A stretch of DNA of 64,000 nt from Mycobacterium bourgelatii (GTDB lineage: Bacteria > Actinomycetota > Actinomycetes > Mycobacteriales > Mycobacteriaceae), in NCBI RefSeq assembly GCF_010723575.1, contig NZ_BLKZ01000002.1, positions 310,001-374,000 on the forward strand, written 5' to 3'. Below the pieces are notes generated by a model. That model did no database searches, was not told where the DNA came from, and saw only the letters and a list, made by a program, of their open reading frames with translations. Below are positions 26,329-36,038 of the stretch, piece by piece. The first letter of the stretch is position 1, and each line of letters begins with the position of its first letter. The position numbers and the translations under genes were made by a program.

Positions 26329-27650
26329 AGTCCTCGGCGAAGAAGTCCGGGCAGAACGGGGCGATCGACCCGTATCTGCCGCAGAACGGCAACTTGGGTT
26401 ACCGGGTGTCGCGCTATGAGTTGGACCTGGAGTACAAGGTCTCGATCAATCGGCTGGCGGGGTCGGTGACGATCACCGCAGTGACACTCACCGAACTGCA
26501 GGAATTCACCCTCGACAGCTCCAGCGCGCTCAACGTGTCGAAGGTGACGGTGAACGACAAGCGCGCCGCCCGATTCGCCTGCCGGGACGGCAAATTGCGC
26601 ATCACGCTGGCCTCGAAGCTGGCCAGCGGTGCGGCGCTGGTGGTTGTCGTGCGCTACAGCGGAAATCCGAAGCCGCTCCGAACACTGTGGGGCGATGTGG
26701 GTTTCGAGGAACTCACCGATGGAGCGCTGGTTGCCGGCCAACCCAACGGCGCGGCGTCGTGGTTTCCCTGCGATGACCATCCCAGCGCCAAGGCCGCCTA
26801 CCGCATCCGGATCAGCACCGAAAGCCGCTACCGCGTGGTCGCCAACGGCAAGCTGGTGTCGCGGCGGACGCGAGCGTCGCAGACCGTGTGGACCTACGAG
26901 CAACCCGAGCCGACCTCGACCTATCTGATCACCCTGCAGATCGGCGTCTACGAGATGGTGCGACTGCCCAAGACTCCAGTGCCGATCCAAGCCGCGCTGC
27001 CCGAGCGATTGTTGGACGACTTCGACCATGACTTCGCCCGACAGCCACAGATGATGGAGTTGTTCATCGAGCTGTTCGGACCGTACCCGTTGGCGAACGG
27101 CTATACGGTGGTGGTCACCGACGATGACCTCGAAATACCGCTTGAGGCGCAAGGGATTTCGATCTTCGGCGCCAACCACTGCGATGGCAGCCGGCACAGC
27201 GAAAGGCTGATCGCGCACGAGCTGGCCCACCAGTGGTTCGGCAACTCGGTGACCGCGCGACGCTGGCGTGACATCTGGCTGCACGAAGGGTTCGCGTGCT
27301 ACGCGGAGTGGTTGTGGTCGGAACACAGCGGCGGCCGCAGCGCCGGCGAGTGGGCCGACCACTATCACGCGCAGCTGCGGGACAAGCCGCAAGATCTACT
27401 GTTGAGCGATCCCGGGCCGCGCCACATGTTTGACGACCGCGTGTACAAGCGTGGTGCGTTGACCCTGCACGCGCTGCGCGGTCAGTTGGGCGACCAGAAA
27501 TTCTTTGCGCTGCTCAAGGATTGGACCGCCAAGTTCCGTCACGGCACCGCGGCGACCGAGGACTTCACCGGGCTGGCCGCCAACTACTGCGACGAATCGC
27601 TGCGGTCGCTGTGGAATGCCTGGCTGTACTCGACGGAATTGCCGCGTTAG
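26325..27650 (+). CDS. M1-family zinc aminopeptidase
   Basis: This 441-residue gluzincin has the zinc site HELAHQWFGNS (first His near residue 298) and, 18 residues further, the Glu ligand in WLHEGFACYAEWLW. The N-terminal beta-sandwich (GYRVSRYELDLEYKVSINRL) is the usual M1 domain. The GAMEN exopeptidase motif appears to be replaced (LEAQGISIFG). No signal peptide is seen. The GTG at 26325 shares GTGA with the stop of the NRPS gene, so translation is coupled and the peptidase probably acts on the NRPS product. It overlaps the convergent DUF2237 gene by 4 bp. Confidence 0.88.
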   Translation: MKSSAKKSGQNGAIDPYLPQNGNLGYRVSRYELDLEYKVSINRLAGSVTITAVTLTELQEFTLDSSSALNVSKVTVNDKRAARFACRDGKLRITLASKLASGAALVVVVRYSGNPKPLRTLWGDVGFEELTDGALVAGQPNGAASWFPCDDHPSAKAAYRIRISTESRYRVVANGKLVSRRTRASQTVWTYEQPEPTSTYLITLQIGVYEMVRLPKTPVPIQAALPERLLDDFDHDFARQPQMMELFIELFGPYPLANGYTVVVTDDDLEIPLEAQGISIFGANHCDGSRHSERLIAHELAHQWFGNSVTARRWRDIWLHEGFACYAEWLWSEHSGGRSAGEWADHYHAQLRDKPQDLLLSDPGPRHMFDDRVYKRGALTLHALRGQLGDQKFFALLKDWTAKFRHGTAATEDFTGLAANYCDESLRSLWNAWLYSTELPR

Positions 27651-28051
27651 AGGTCCAGATTGGCCAGGTCGTCGGGCACGTCGACGGCATGTTCCTGCAG
27701 CGTCTCGAGCGGCACCACCTCGAGGGTGCGCTGGTGAGTCGACGCCAACACCACCGGCGCCGCACAACCGTCGTGGTGTGCCCGCAGCCAATTCACCGCG
27801 GTGACGCACCACCGGTCACCGGGTAAGAGGCCGGGGAACCGGTACTCGGGCACCGGCGTGGAAAGGTCGTTGCCGATGGAACGCTGGTGCTCCAAAAACT
27901 CGGCGGTCACGACGGCGCAGATCGTATGCCAGCCCACGTCTTCGGGCCCGGTGGAGCAACAACCGTCGCGGTAGAAACCTGTCATTGGTTCGGTGCCGCA
28001 CGGTTCCAAGGGGCCGCCCAGCACGTTGCGGTCTGGCTGGCGTTCAGGCAT
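27647..28051 (-). CDS. DUF2237 family protein
   Basis: At 134 residues it shows the full DUF2237 pattern: RNVLGGPLEPCGTEPMTGFY, DGCCSTGPEDVGWHTICAVVT, GNDLSTPVPEYRFPGLLPGD and RWCVTAVNW. Conserved cysteines (EPCG, GCCS, HTIC, RWC) may bind a metal. Family function is unknown. ATG 28051 gives the usual N-terminus. It lies 44 bp downstream of the broken LuxR-type gene on the same strand and converges with the aminopeptidase gene, overlapping by 4 bp. Confidence 0.85.
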   Translation of the reverse strand: MPERQPDRNVLGGPLEPCGTEPMTGFYRDGCCSTGPEDVGWHTICAVVTAEFLEHQRSIGNDLSTPVPEYRFPGLLPGDRWCVTAVNWLRAHHDGCAAPVVLASTHQRTLEVVPLETLQEHAVDVPDDLANLDL

Positions 28052-28095
28052 AACCCAAGTATTGCGCTTCCGGTGGCGATTTTCGCGAAGGACTA

Positions 28096-31000
28096 TTACT
28101 GCGCAGACGCGCGCCGGGCCGCCTCCTGCGCGAGCTGGACGCGCGAGGTGAGCCCGAGCTTGGTGTAGATGTGCGTGAGATGGGCCTGCACCGTCCGGGG
28201 CGAGACGAAGAGCCGCGCGGCGATGTCCTTGTTGGGCAGGCCATCGCGGATCAGCGCCACGACCTCGAGTTCGGCGGGTGTCAAGGCGGCCCAGCCGCTG
28301 GCGGGCCGCTTGCGCTCGCCGCGGCCGCGCTGCGCGTAGGCGATCGCGGCCTCGGTGGACAGGGCCGCCCCCTCCGCCCAGGCCGCGTCGAACTCCGAGG
28401 CGTCCATGGCATCGCGGAGTGCCGCAACCGAAGATTCGTAGTCGGCCTGATGGACCTTGAACCGCACCAAGCCGGTGCGCTTTCGGAACGCCTCGGCCGC
28501 GCCGAACAGCCGGGCGGCCTGTTGACCGTCGACATCTTTGGCCAGGTCGGCAAGGCACTCGAGGATGCCGGGGAGCGGTTGGCGAACCCCCGAGTTCACG
28601 GCGCAGGCCAGCGCATCATGGGCGTAACGTTGCGCTTCCTCTCGGTCTCCCTCTGCGACGGCGACGCGGGCTCGGGCCAATAGTGCCGCTGCCAGGTGCC
28701 ATCCCGTCGCCACCGCGATAGCTTCGTCGGCCCACCGTCGCGCCCGACCCCGAGGTCGCCTTCTGCCAGCGCCACCTCGACGGAACAGAAGGCGCGTTGC
28801 GCGACGGCCATCTGAGGCTGGGCCAAATTGATGTAGTGCCAGGCCCGCTCGCTGGCCTCGTGGGCGGTGTTGACGTCGCCCGCGGCCAGCGCCGCCACCG
28901 CCGAGGCCACTTGACCCATCGCCTGGAAGTAGACATCCATGCGCGACGCGGTCTCGAGTGCTCTGTCGCCCACGGCGCGCGCCGCATCGACATCACCCTG
29001 GTATGTGAGTGCAGCACTCAGGCCCATCAGGTTGAGCGGGAGGAGAAACTCATCGTGTTCTTCCTCGCATTCGGCGCTCACGCCCTGGAATGCCGCGATC
29101 GCGCCGGCCACATCGGCCTGCATTAGCTGCGCCCAGGCCAGGAACGACCGGCACCACCGCGAGTTCGGCCGGTCACCGATAGCGTCCGCGAGATCGCGGC
29201 CTTCTTCCCCGGCCGCGCGGGCCGACGTCGGGTCGCCCACGCTGACCGCCGTGTTGGTCTGCCACGCGAGGATCTGGCTGAGGCTTCATCGGTCGTCCAA
29301 TTTCCGCGCGAAACCCATTGCCTCTGAGTAGTACTTTGCAGCCAACTCGCCGTTGTAGCGCATGGCGCCCTCGATGAACCCAAGCGCGGTCAACGCCCGC
29401 GCCAGCAGGGCCGGGTCACCGAGGTCGCGGGCGATTGCCAGAGCGCGCTGGGCGGGATCGATGGTGCCGCCGGCAAAGATGTCTAATACCGCGGTGTCGG
29501 CGAGGGCGCGGGCGCGTACCGCGGCGGGCACGTCGAGGTCGTCGAGATCACGTTCGGCGACTACGGTGTCGAACCAGGCCCGGCCCTCCAGCATGCGTCC
29601 CCGCGTCAGCCAAAGCGGTTGCAGGGACGACGCGAGCGACAACGCGCCCTCGCAATTGGACGTCTCCAGGTTCCATCCCAACGCGTTGCGCAGGTTGTCC
29701 ATTTCGATTTCGGCTTGTTCGAGCCGTTGCTGGTAGTCGGTGCGCGCGGGCGCGTCTAGCGGGGCCGCCATCGACGTGTAGTAATCACAGTGGCGCGACC
29801 GGACGGCGTCGGCCTCGCCGGACTCGCCGAGCTTTTCCAGCGCGTATTGGCGCACGGTCTCGAGTAGTCGATATCGTGTTGCGTCCCCGACGCTCTCGGC
29901 GACCACCAGGGACTTGTCGACGAGCAGGGTGAGTTGGTCGAGCACCTGGTAGCGCTCGACCCCGTCGGCGCCGGCCACCGCCTGGGCAGCGTCGAGGTCG
30001 AAGCCGCCCAGGAATACGGCCAGTCGGCGGAACAGCACGCGTTCGGTCTCGGTGAGCAGCGCGTGCGACCAATCGACCGACGCACGCAGCGTCTGCTGAC
30101 GGCGCACGGCGATGCGCGAGCCGCCGGTCAGGAGCCGGAACCGGTCGTGCAGGCTGTCGACGATCTCGGTCAGCGACAGGGTTCGCACCCGAGCCGCCGC
30201 GAGTTCGATGGCGAGCGGCATCCCGTCCAGGCGTCGGCAGATCTCGGTCACGTCGCGGAGGTTGTCGTCAGTCACGGTGAACCCGGCCCGCGCCAACCGG
30301 GCGCGATCGGCGAACAACTCGATGGCCTCGTCGGACAACGAGAGCGACGGCACCTGCCAGGCCGCTTCGCCCGTCACACCCAGGGGTTCGCGACTGGTGG
30401 CGAGCACGGTCAGCCGGGGCGCGGCGCCGAGCAGCGCGGCGGCCAAGGATGCGGAAGCGTCGAGCAGATGCTCGCAGTTGTCGAACACCAGCAGCATGTG
30501 CCGGTCGCGAAGGTGTTGCTGCAGCGTCTCGACGGTCGTCCGGCCAGGCTGGTCGGGCAGGCCCAGCGCGCGGGCCGCGGTCACCGGAACGACGACGGCG
30601 TGGGTGATCGGCGCCAGATCGACGTAACTGATTCCGTCGGTGTATTGGGCGGCCAAGTCCGCGGCCAGCTGGACCGCCAGGCGTGTCTTGCCCGCGCCAC
30701 CCGCTCCGGTGAGGGTGACCAGCCGGTTGCTCGCCAGCGCCTCGCGGAGCTTTGCAATTTCCGACCGTCGACCGACGAAACTCGTCAGTTGCGCCGGAAG
30801 ATTTTGGGAGACAGCGGCTTTGGGTGTACGCAGCGGCGGGAATTCGTTCCGCAGTTCGGGATGGCACAGCTGCACCACCCGTTCCGGCCGGGGTAGATGT
30901 GAGAGTTGATCGACGACCATCAACTCGGTCGCGCCCGACAACACGGTTTGGCCGCCGTGGGCCAGCTCCCGCAATCGCGCGGTGCGGTTGATCGTCGGGC

Positions 31001-31373
31001 CTACGTAGTTGCTCCGATCCCGTGGGTCTCTGAGCCGAACCTCGCCCGTGTGAATTCCGATCCGCAGCCGAATTGGCGCCAACGGTCCCCGCTGCAGGTC
31101 CAGCGCGCAGGCCATCGCGTCGGAGGCGCGGGCGAAGGCGATCACGAAGCTGTCGCCCTCACCCTGCTCGACCGGGCGGACCCCCTCATGGTTGGCGACG
31201 ACTTCGGCCAGCACCTGATCCAGGCGTGCGACGGCGGCGGTCATCTCGTCGGGTTGGGTCTCCCACAGCCGCGTCGAGCCTTCGACGTCGGCCAGCAGCA
31301 ACGTCACGATGCCGGTTGGTAACCCGGCCGGAAGCTCGCTAACGCCCACGTCGCTCCAGTCAGTCTCACTCAT
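28096..31373 (-). pseudogene. Cyclase / NB-ARC-like ATPase / LuxR regulator, interrupted
   Basis: From ATG 31373 the protein has a class III cyclase domain with both metal Asp (TLLLADVEGSTRLWE, EQGEGDSFVIAF) and catalytic Asn/Arg (GPTINRTARLRELA). A P-loop ATPase follows (LTGAGGAGKTRLAVQL, LLVFDNCEHLLD), then TPR-like repeats and at the far end a LuxR helix-turn-helix (LTPAELEVVALIRDGLPNKDIAARL, 28300-28150). The layout matches M. tuberculosis Rv0386/Rv1358/Rv2488c-type regulators. An in-frame TGA at 29286-29288 splits the TPR region, and a one-base loss near 28746 separates the LuxR end. As written, DNA binding is uncoupled from the sensor half. Confidence 0.8.
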
Positions 31374-31503
31374 GCTAACCAGCTTGGGGCGGCGCCGAGC
31401 GAACAACATCGGCGGAATCGCTGATAACGCTCGACCCGCTACGCGTATGCGCCTCGGCGGCGCCTAGGCGGTGGGCGGCGACGACCGACGACCAGCGTCG
31501 GGG

Positions 31504-31509
31504 TAGGTT
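31504..31509 (+). promoter_or_regulatory. -10-like TAGGTT, leaderless configuration
   Basis: TAGGTT is followed by CAGCGGC and then GTG 31517. The same string TAGGTTCAGCGG precedes the paralogue at 36541. Spacing of 7 nt to the start fits a leaderless transcript. Confidence 0.6.
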
Positions 31510-31516
31510 CAGCGGC

Positions 31517-31903
31517 GTGATACTCACAGGCGCCTTCCTGGCAGACCAAGCTGCCGCGGTCGACAACAAACTCAACGTGTCGGGCGGCGTGCTGTCCCGA
31601 TTCGCGCTCGGACCCGACCGATTGGCCCGCTTTGTGCTGGTGGTGCTGACTCAATCGGAGCCGGGCAACACCGAACGCAAACTAGAAATCGAGATGCGGC
31701 CGCCGTCGGACGCCGACCCGATCAAGCTCGACTTCGAGGTGCCAGAGAGCGCCGTCGCCGAGTTCCCCGGGTTCGCCTTCTTCGAACTGCAGCTGCGCCT
31801 GCCCGACAACGGCCGCTGGGTGATGGTGGTGAGCGGGGGCACCGGCGCGATCTCGCTTCCGATCCTGGTGAGTGACCTGCCGCCGACGACGTTCGGCTTC
31901 TAA
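31517..31903 (+). CDS. DUF6941 family protein
   Basis: This 128-residue protein starts ILTGAFLADQAAAVDNKLNVSGGVL and continues with FVLVVLTQSEPGN, EIEMRPPSDADP, FFELQLRLPDNGRWVMVVSG and TGAISLPILV. It is a close paralogue of the product at 36541-36903, with identical motif order. It has no signal peptide or membrane segment and is predicted all-beta. Function is unknown. The GTG start is 7 nt after a TAGGTT -10-like box shared with the paralogue. It converges on the LLM oxidoreductase gene. Confidence 0.72.
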   Translation: MILTGAFLADQAAAVDNKLNVSGGVLSRFALGPDRLARFVLVVLTQSEPGNTERKLEIEMRPPSDADPIKLDFEVPESAVAEFPGFAFFELQLRLPDNGRWVMVVSGGTGAISLPILVSDLPPTTFGF

Positions 31904-31922
31904 CCGCCGCTTTCGGCCGCAC

Positions 31923-32873
31923 CTAGCCGTTGAGCGCGGGCAGGACCGTGTCGGTGAGCAGTTGCACCGACTTCCACGCTTCGTCGATCGGCATGCCGCC
32001 GACCAGTGGGTGCAACACGATCGGTCCGAAGTTGTCGGCCTCGCGGATTTCGGTGATGAGCTGCTCGGGAGTCAGGAACCGGTAGCGTCCCGACGCCTTG
32101 ACCTCATCGAGGGTCTGGACCCCCGGCAGGTGCATCAGGGAACGTTCGTCGGACGACCAGCCGCCGTAGGTGACCGCCTCCCAGAGAATGTAGTCACCGA
32201 GTTCGGCCCAGGCCCGGTCCGGATCCTCGTGGAGGTAGATCATCCCGCGGTTGGTCGGGCCGGGCATCAGCACAAACGGCGTGCTGCCCGCCTCGGCGCA
32301 CAACTCGCGGTAGAGCGCGTCCACGTCGGGCAGGTAGTCGGCCAGGCTGAGCGGTAGCCGGAACCGCGCCGCCCGGCGCGCAGTGGCGCGCGAGCCACCC
32401 CCGATGTACAGCGGCGGATGCGGCCGCGACCAGGTCCCGATGGTGGCCCAATACGCCAGCATGCGTTCCACCAGTGCGTCCATCAGCTTGCCGCGCTTGC
32501 TGAAATCCACGCCGAGTTCGTCGTATTCGACCGTCCGATAGCCCAGCCCGATCGTGGTGTGCAGCCGGCCGCGGCTCATGTTGTCGACGAGCGCAATGTC
32601 CTCGGCCAGCCGGACCGGATTCCACAGCGGCCCCAGCGCACAGTCCACGCTCGCGATCAGTCTCGACGTGCGCGCCAGGAACATCGAAGCGGCCATGATC
32701 GGATTACAGCTCCAGCCGTGTCCGGTCACGTGATGCTCGTCGACGCTGATCGAAGTGATGCCGCGCGATTCACCCCATTGCGCCAGTTCCAATGCGGCGC
32801 GAATCAATTCACCCTGGGTACGTGGATTGCCTTGCGGTGAGCCGAAGTTGAACCGCAATACGCTGATCAGCAT
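31923..32873 (-). CDS. LLM-class flavin (F420/FMN) dependent oxidoreductase
   Basis: At 316 residues it has luciferase-like monooxygenase features: ITSISVDEHHVTGHGWSCNP, RLAEDIALVDNMSRGRLHTTIGLGYR and PLYIGGGSRATARRAARF, which is the cofactor-phosphate region. It should oxidise or reduce an organic substrate with F420 or FMN; the cofactor is not decided by sequence. It is the last of four genes on the minus strand starting at 35907, 6 bp after the VOC gene, so it is part of that operon. Confidence 0.84.
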   Translation of the reverse strand: MLISVLRFNFGSPQGNPRTQGELIRAALELAQWGESRGITSISVDEHHVTGHGWSCNPIMAASMFLARTSRLIASVDCALGPLWNPVRLAEDIALVDNMSRGRLHTTIGLGYRTVEYDELGVDFSKRGKLMDALVERMLAYWATIGTWSRPHPPLYIGGGSRATARRAARFRLPLSLADYLPDVDALYRELCAEAGSTPFVLMPGPTNRGMIYLHEDPDRAWAELGDYILWEAVTYGGWSSDERSLMHLPGVQTLDEVKASGRYRFLTPEQLITEIREADNFGPIVLHPLVGGMPIDEAWKSVQLLTDTVLPALNG

Positions 32874-32879
32874 GTGCGG

Positions 32880-33359
32880 CTACCGGTCCGGGGTCTGGGA
32901 CCGCAGGAACGCGGACCAGTCGGGAAACAGTGCGCGGTCGACGATTTCGATCCGGGTGCCGAATGCGTCGACGTAGTAGGCGAACAGCGCGAGCTTCTGC
33001 CCCGGCACGTGGCCGGTCATTTCGAAGGTGAAGCCGGTGTTCTCCAGTTGTTCGCCCGTGGCGGTGAGATTGTCGGTGAAATAGCCCAGGTGGTGCACGG
33101 CGTTGCCGGGAGCCGCCGTCCACGGCGTTCCCTGAACCTCCTGGATGAGTTCGAGGTGCGGACTCTGCAGCGAATAGACGACGGTGGAGGTGAGTTCACG
33201 GGTGCCGGTAGCGGTGCGGAAGGGCAGCGTGTAGTTCAGTGGCGTGATCCACTCGTACCCGGCCAGCGTGCTGAAGTGTTCCATCGCGGCATCGAGGTCG
33301 GGCACGACGATGCCGGTGTGATAGAGGTCTTCTGGTTGCAGTGCGAATGTCACGGTCAT
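32880..33359 (-). CDS. VOC-superfamily (glyoxalase/bleomycin-resistance fold) protein
   Basis: This 159-residue protein has the VOC start LYHTGIVVPDLDAAMEHFSTL and the second half NAVHHLGYFTDNLTAT, with paired His and acidic residues suited to bind one metal (HTG, HLELIQE, HHLG, RIEIVD). It could act as isomerase, lyase or dioxygenase-like enzyme on the operon substrate. ATG 33359 overlaps the stop of the MBL gene (ATGA) and AAGGAG lies upstream, so translation is coupled. The open frame extends 10 codons further upstream without support. Confidence 0.8.
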   Translation of the reverse strand: MTVTFALQPEDLYHTGIVVPDLDAAMEHFSTLAGYEWITPLNYTLPFRTATGTRELTSTVVYSLQSPHLELIQEVQGTPWTAAPGNAVHHLGYFTDNLTATGEQLENTGFTFEMTGHVPGQKLALFAYYVDAFGTRIEIVDRALFPDWSAFLRSQTPDR

Positions 33360-34594
33360 GAGCTCCTTGCTATTTGTTGCTTGAGCCACGCGCTTTCCCA
33401 GAAGTTCACGCTGTCGCCGAGCAGGCTCTCGTGGGCGGCCCGAAGCACCTCGCGGGCGCCGGCATGATCGGCGGGGACGAGCTCGGCAAGGTGAATCGCA
33501 TGTAGCGGACGGCCTGCTTCCAGGTGTTCCCGCGCGCGATCGACCAGCGCCTCGGCACCGGCCAATTCGACCACGTCGGCGCGGACCTCATCGAATCCGA
33601 CCGGGTAGAGCTCCGTCGTCGACCGGTGGTGAAACCATCCGGAGTAGTTCTCCCAGATCGCCCGCACATCCCAGGCGACCTTGCCATAGCCTTGGCCCAC
33701 TTCGTATTCGGCGGGCAGGGTGATCTCCCGCATCAGGGTGTGGATGTCCTTGCCCGCATTCATCCCGGCAACGGTCTCGTCATGCACGTACTGAATCGCA
33801 TCCCGCAGCCGGGTCAACTCGGCGTGGATGCGTTCGGCCCCGGCGATCGGGTCGAAGTGACCGGTCACCAGGAGCTCGGGCTGCAGGTCGCGGACCCGTT
33901 CGATGGAGGAGATCGCCGTCAGCGCATCCCGGTAACGATCGCCTCGGATGGTGACCAGATTGGGGATGTGCCCGAACAATGGGCCAAAGGTATTTCCACA
34001 CAAGCATATTCGCTCGTCGGGCAGCCACACTACGAGCGAATCGGTTGTCTCGCCGCCGGGCACGGCGATCAGCTCCAGCCGTCGTCCGCCGACCTCGAGG
34101 GTGAGCGTGTCCTCAAATTCGAGGTCGACGGTGGGAACGCTCTGCCCCGGCAGCCGCGAGGTGCCGAGGCGCCGCTGAATGGCGCGGATGCCGTCGGCGA
34201 GTGTGTCTTTGAACGCGAACGCGCTGCGGTTGGCACGGTACGGGAGCAGGCGCTCGTTGTCATCGCGCCACAAGGTCCAGTTCGCTTGGGCGACAACCGT
34301 TGTATCCGGGTCACGCACGCTGTCCAGTCCGCCCACATGGTCCACATGCCCCTGGGTGAAGATGACGTAGCGCACCGGCGAAGAATCGACAGCGTCGAAA
34401 TTGGCGCGGTGGACCGGACCCTCAAAGCCCATGCCGGTGTTGACGATCACCCTGCCCTCGCCGGTGGTGAGCAGATAGGCGTTCGACAGCCCCGGCGAAC
34501 ACCACAGGCCGGGAGCGACCTGTTCGGCCGCTTCGGCGCACGCCGGGCGCATGGCGTCGGCACCGGGCCGGCTGCGATACACCGGTTCGAACAT
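33356..34594 (-). CDS. MBL-fold hydrolase, alkylsulfatase-like, with altered HxHxDH motif
   Basis: This 412-residue protein has an N-terminal metallo-beta-lactamase domain (about 20-250) and a helical region at about 270-390 like the dimerisation part of alkyl sulfatases. The zinc motif reads TQGHVDHVGG, so the first His of HxHxDH is Gln. Other sites are visible: GGETTDSLVVWLP, LLVTGHFDPIAG. It may hydrolyse an ester or sulfate ester, or bind a changed metal centre. It lies 14 bp after the sulfotransferase stop and overlaps the VOC gene by 4 bp (ATGA). Confidence 0.8.
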   Translation of the reverse strand: MFEPVYRSRPGADAMRPACAEAAEQVAPGLWCSPGLSNAYLLTTGEGRVIVNTGMGFEGPVHRANFDAVDSSPVRYVIFTQGHVDHVGGLDSVRDPDTTVVAQANWTLWRDDNERLLPYRANRSAFAFKDTLADGIRAIQRRLGTSRLPGQSVPTVDLEFEDTLTLEVGGRRLELIAVPGGETTDSLVVWLPDERICLCGNTFGPLFGHIPNLVTIRGDRYRDALTAISSIERVRDLQPELLVTGHFDPIAGAERIHAELTRLRDAIQYVHDETVAGMNAGKDIHTLMREITLPAEYEVGQGYGKVAWDVRAIWENYSGWFHHRSTTELYPVGFDEVRADVVELAGAEALVDRAREHLEAGRPLHAIHLAELVPADHAGAREVLRAAHESLLGDSVNFWESAWLKQQIARSS

Positions 34595-34608
34595 GGCAGT
34601 TGTCTCCT

Positions 34609-35907
34609 CTATTCGGGCCGCACGTCGAAACGGTCAAAATAGAAGCCGAAGCGGTTACGTAGCTCGTCGGCGGTCACGCCGAAATGGCGCTGCAGTTCGT
34701 AGCGGATGCGGCCGTGCTTGCCGCGCGGATTGCTCGCCAGGTACCGCTCGAAGCGTCGCCGCACCTTTGGTGTCAGTTCGACTTCGCCGCGTCGGTAAAG
34801 CTCTTCCAGGAGCGGCATCTCGTTGCCGTTGAGGTGATGGAAGCTGATGTCGATGCTGCGTTCGGCCGGCACCAACTCGCGGTCGCGCACACAGGCGCTG
34901 AGTAGCCGGTGCACGCGGTCGGTCCAGTAGTCCAGCAGCCAGTCCGGATCGATGCTGTTGCGGCGCAGCCGATCCGAATACGCCATCATGGTGATCGCCG
35001 ATTGGATCACCGCGACCGGGTCGCGGTGGGTGAACGCCACTGTCGCATCGGGGAAGGTCGCGGTCAGCGCCGGCAGTTGCTCGCAATGTTGCGGACTCTT
35101 CAGGATCCAGGTGCGCGGCCCGCGCAGAAAGGTCAACGCCTGCAGCACTTTCTTCAGGTACGCGTAGTGCCGGGTCTGGTCCAGGTTCATGTAGTAGTCG
35201 CGCCAATCGGGCACGCGCGCATGCCATTCCAGGACATACGACGCCATGTCCAAGTCGAGCAGTTCCACCTCCTCTTCGATGGCCTCGGGGAACCGGTCGT
35301 GCATGGCGGCGACCACCGGCGCACTGGCCATCAGCGCCTCGTGCTCCCGCTTGGTCCGCGTGTACCGGGGGTCGACGCCGTTGATGTCCGGTCCCTCACC
35401 GCGGGCCGGAATCGGTTCCTGGCTCTCCCAGTACGGCAACGCCCGTCCGCGCGGGTCCGCGGCGATGAGGTTGACCAGGTGCGTGGTTCCCGAACGCGGC
35501 ATGCCGACGACGATGAAGGGGTTCTCTATCTCGATCGACTCGATTTCGGGGTACCGCTTGAGGAGCTCGGTCAACGACAACCGGTTGCGCAACAGGCGAA
35601 CCACTCGTTGTCGCAGGGATGAACGGGTGAGCTGGCGCAGGCCCTCGTCGGCCTCGATCGCGGCCAGGTGTGCGCGCAGGCGGTCGGTGAATCCATCCGT
35701 GTCGTCGAGGTCGGTTGCCCCCGCCTGCGCCGTGGCCTCCGCGAGCATCTGGTCGAGGTCGAAGTTGACGCGCTTGGCCTCGGTGAACTCCAGCACCTGG
35801 CGCTGGACGTCGGTGAGTTGGGGCGACGTCAGGTCGTCGAAGGCGAGGTCTGCAGCGTCGTCGGCGGCCTGCTGAATTGCCCCCGTGGCTTCGCTCGCAG
35901 CACCCAC
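34609..35907 (-). CDS. Sulfotransferase family protein
   Basis: The 432-residue protein carries the PAPS 5'-phosphosulfate loop VVGMPRSGTTHLVNLIA (near residue 132) and the 3'-phosphate site FTHRDPVAVIQSAITM, with a helical N-terminal extension of about 100 residues. This matches the mycobacterial Sulfotransfer_3 group, of which Stf enzymes are examples. It should transfer sulfate from PAPS to a lipid or small molecule. It is first in a four-gene operon (sulfotransferase, MBL, VOC, LLM oxidoreductase). The acceptor is unknown. The start gives MGAASEATGAIQQA; no signal peptide. Confidence 0.84.
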   Translation of the reverse strand: MGAASEATGAIQQAADDAADLAFDDLTSPQLTDVQRQVLEFTEAKRVNFDLDQMLAEATAQAGATDLDDTDGFTDRLRAHLAAIEADEGLRQLTRSSLRQRVVRLLRNRLSLTELLKRYPEIESIEIENPFIVVGMPRSGTTHLVNLIAADPRGRALPYWESQEPIPARGEGPDINGVDPRYTRTKREHEALMASAPVVAAMHDRFPEAIEEEVELLDLDMASYVLEWHARVPDWRDYYMNLDQTRHYAYLKKVLQALTFLRGPRTWILKSPQHCEQLPALTATFPDATVAFTHRDPVAVIQSAITMMAYSDRLRRNSIDPDWLLDYWTDRVHRLLSACVRDRELVPAERSIDISFHHLNGNEMPLLEELYRRGEVELTPKVRRRFERYLASNPRGKHGRIRYELQRHFGVTADELRNRFGFYFDRFDVRPE

Positions 35908-36038
35908 GCGACCTCCTCGCCGTCGTAGCCGGGATATGACACTGACCGTAGCCGGGGACGCTTCGTTAAGCGACTACCGGTGGCGGTACCCTGCACCGGG
36001 AGCCAGCCAACAACTTGCCTACACAGAAAGGTCGTCCG

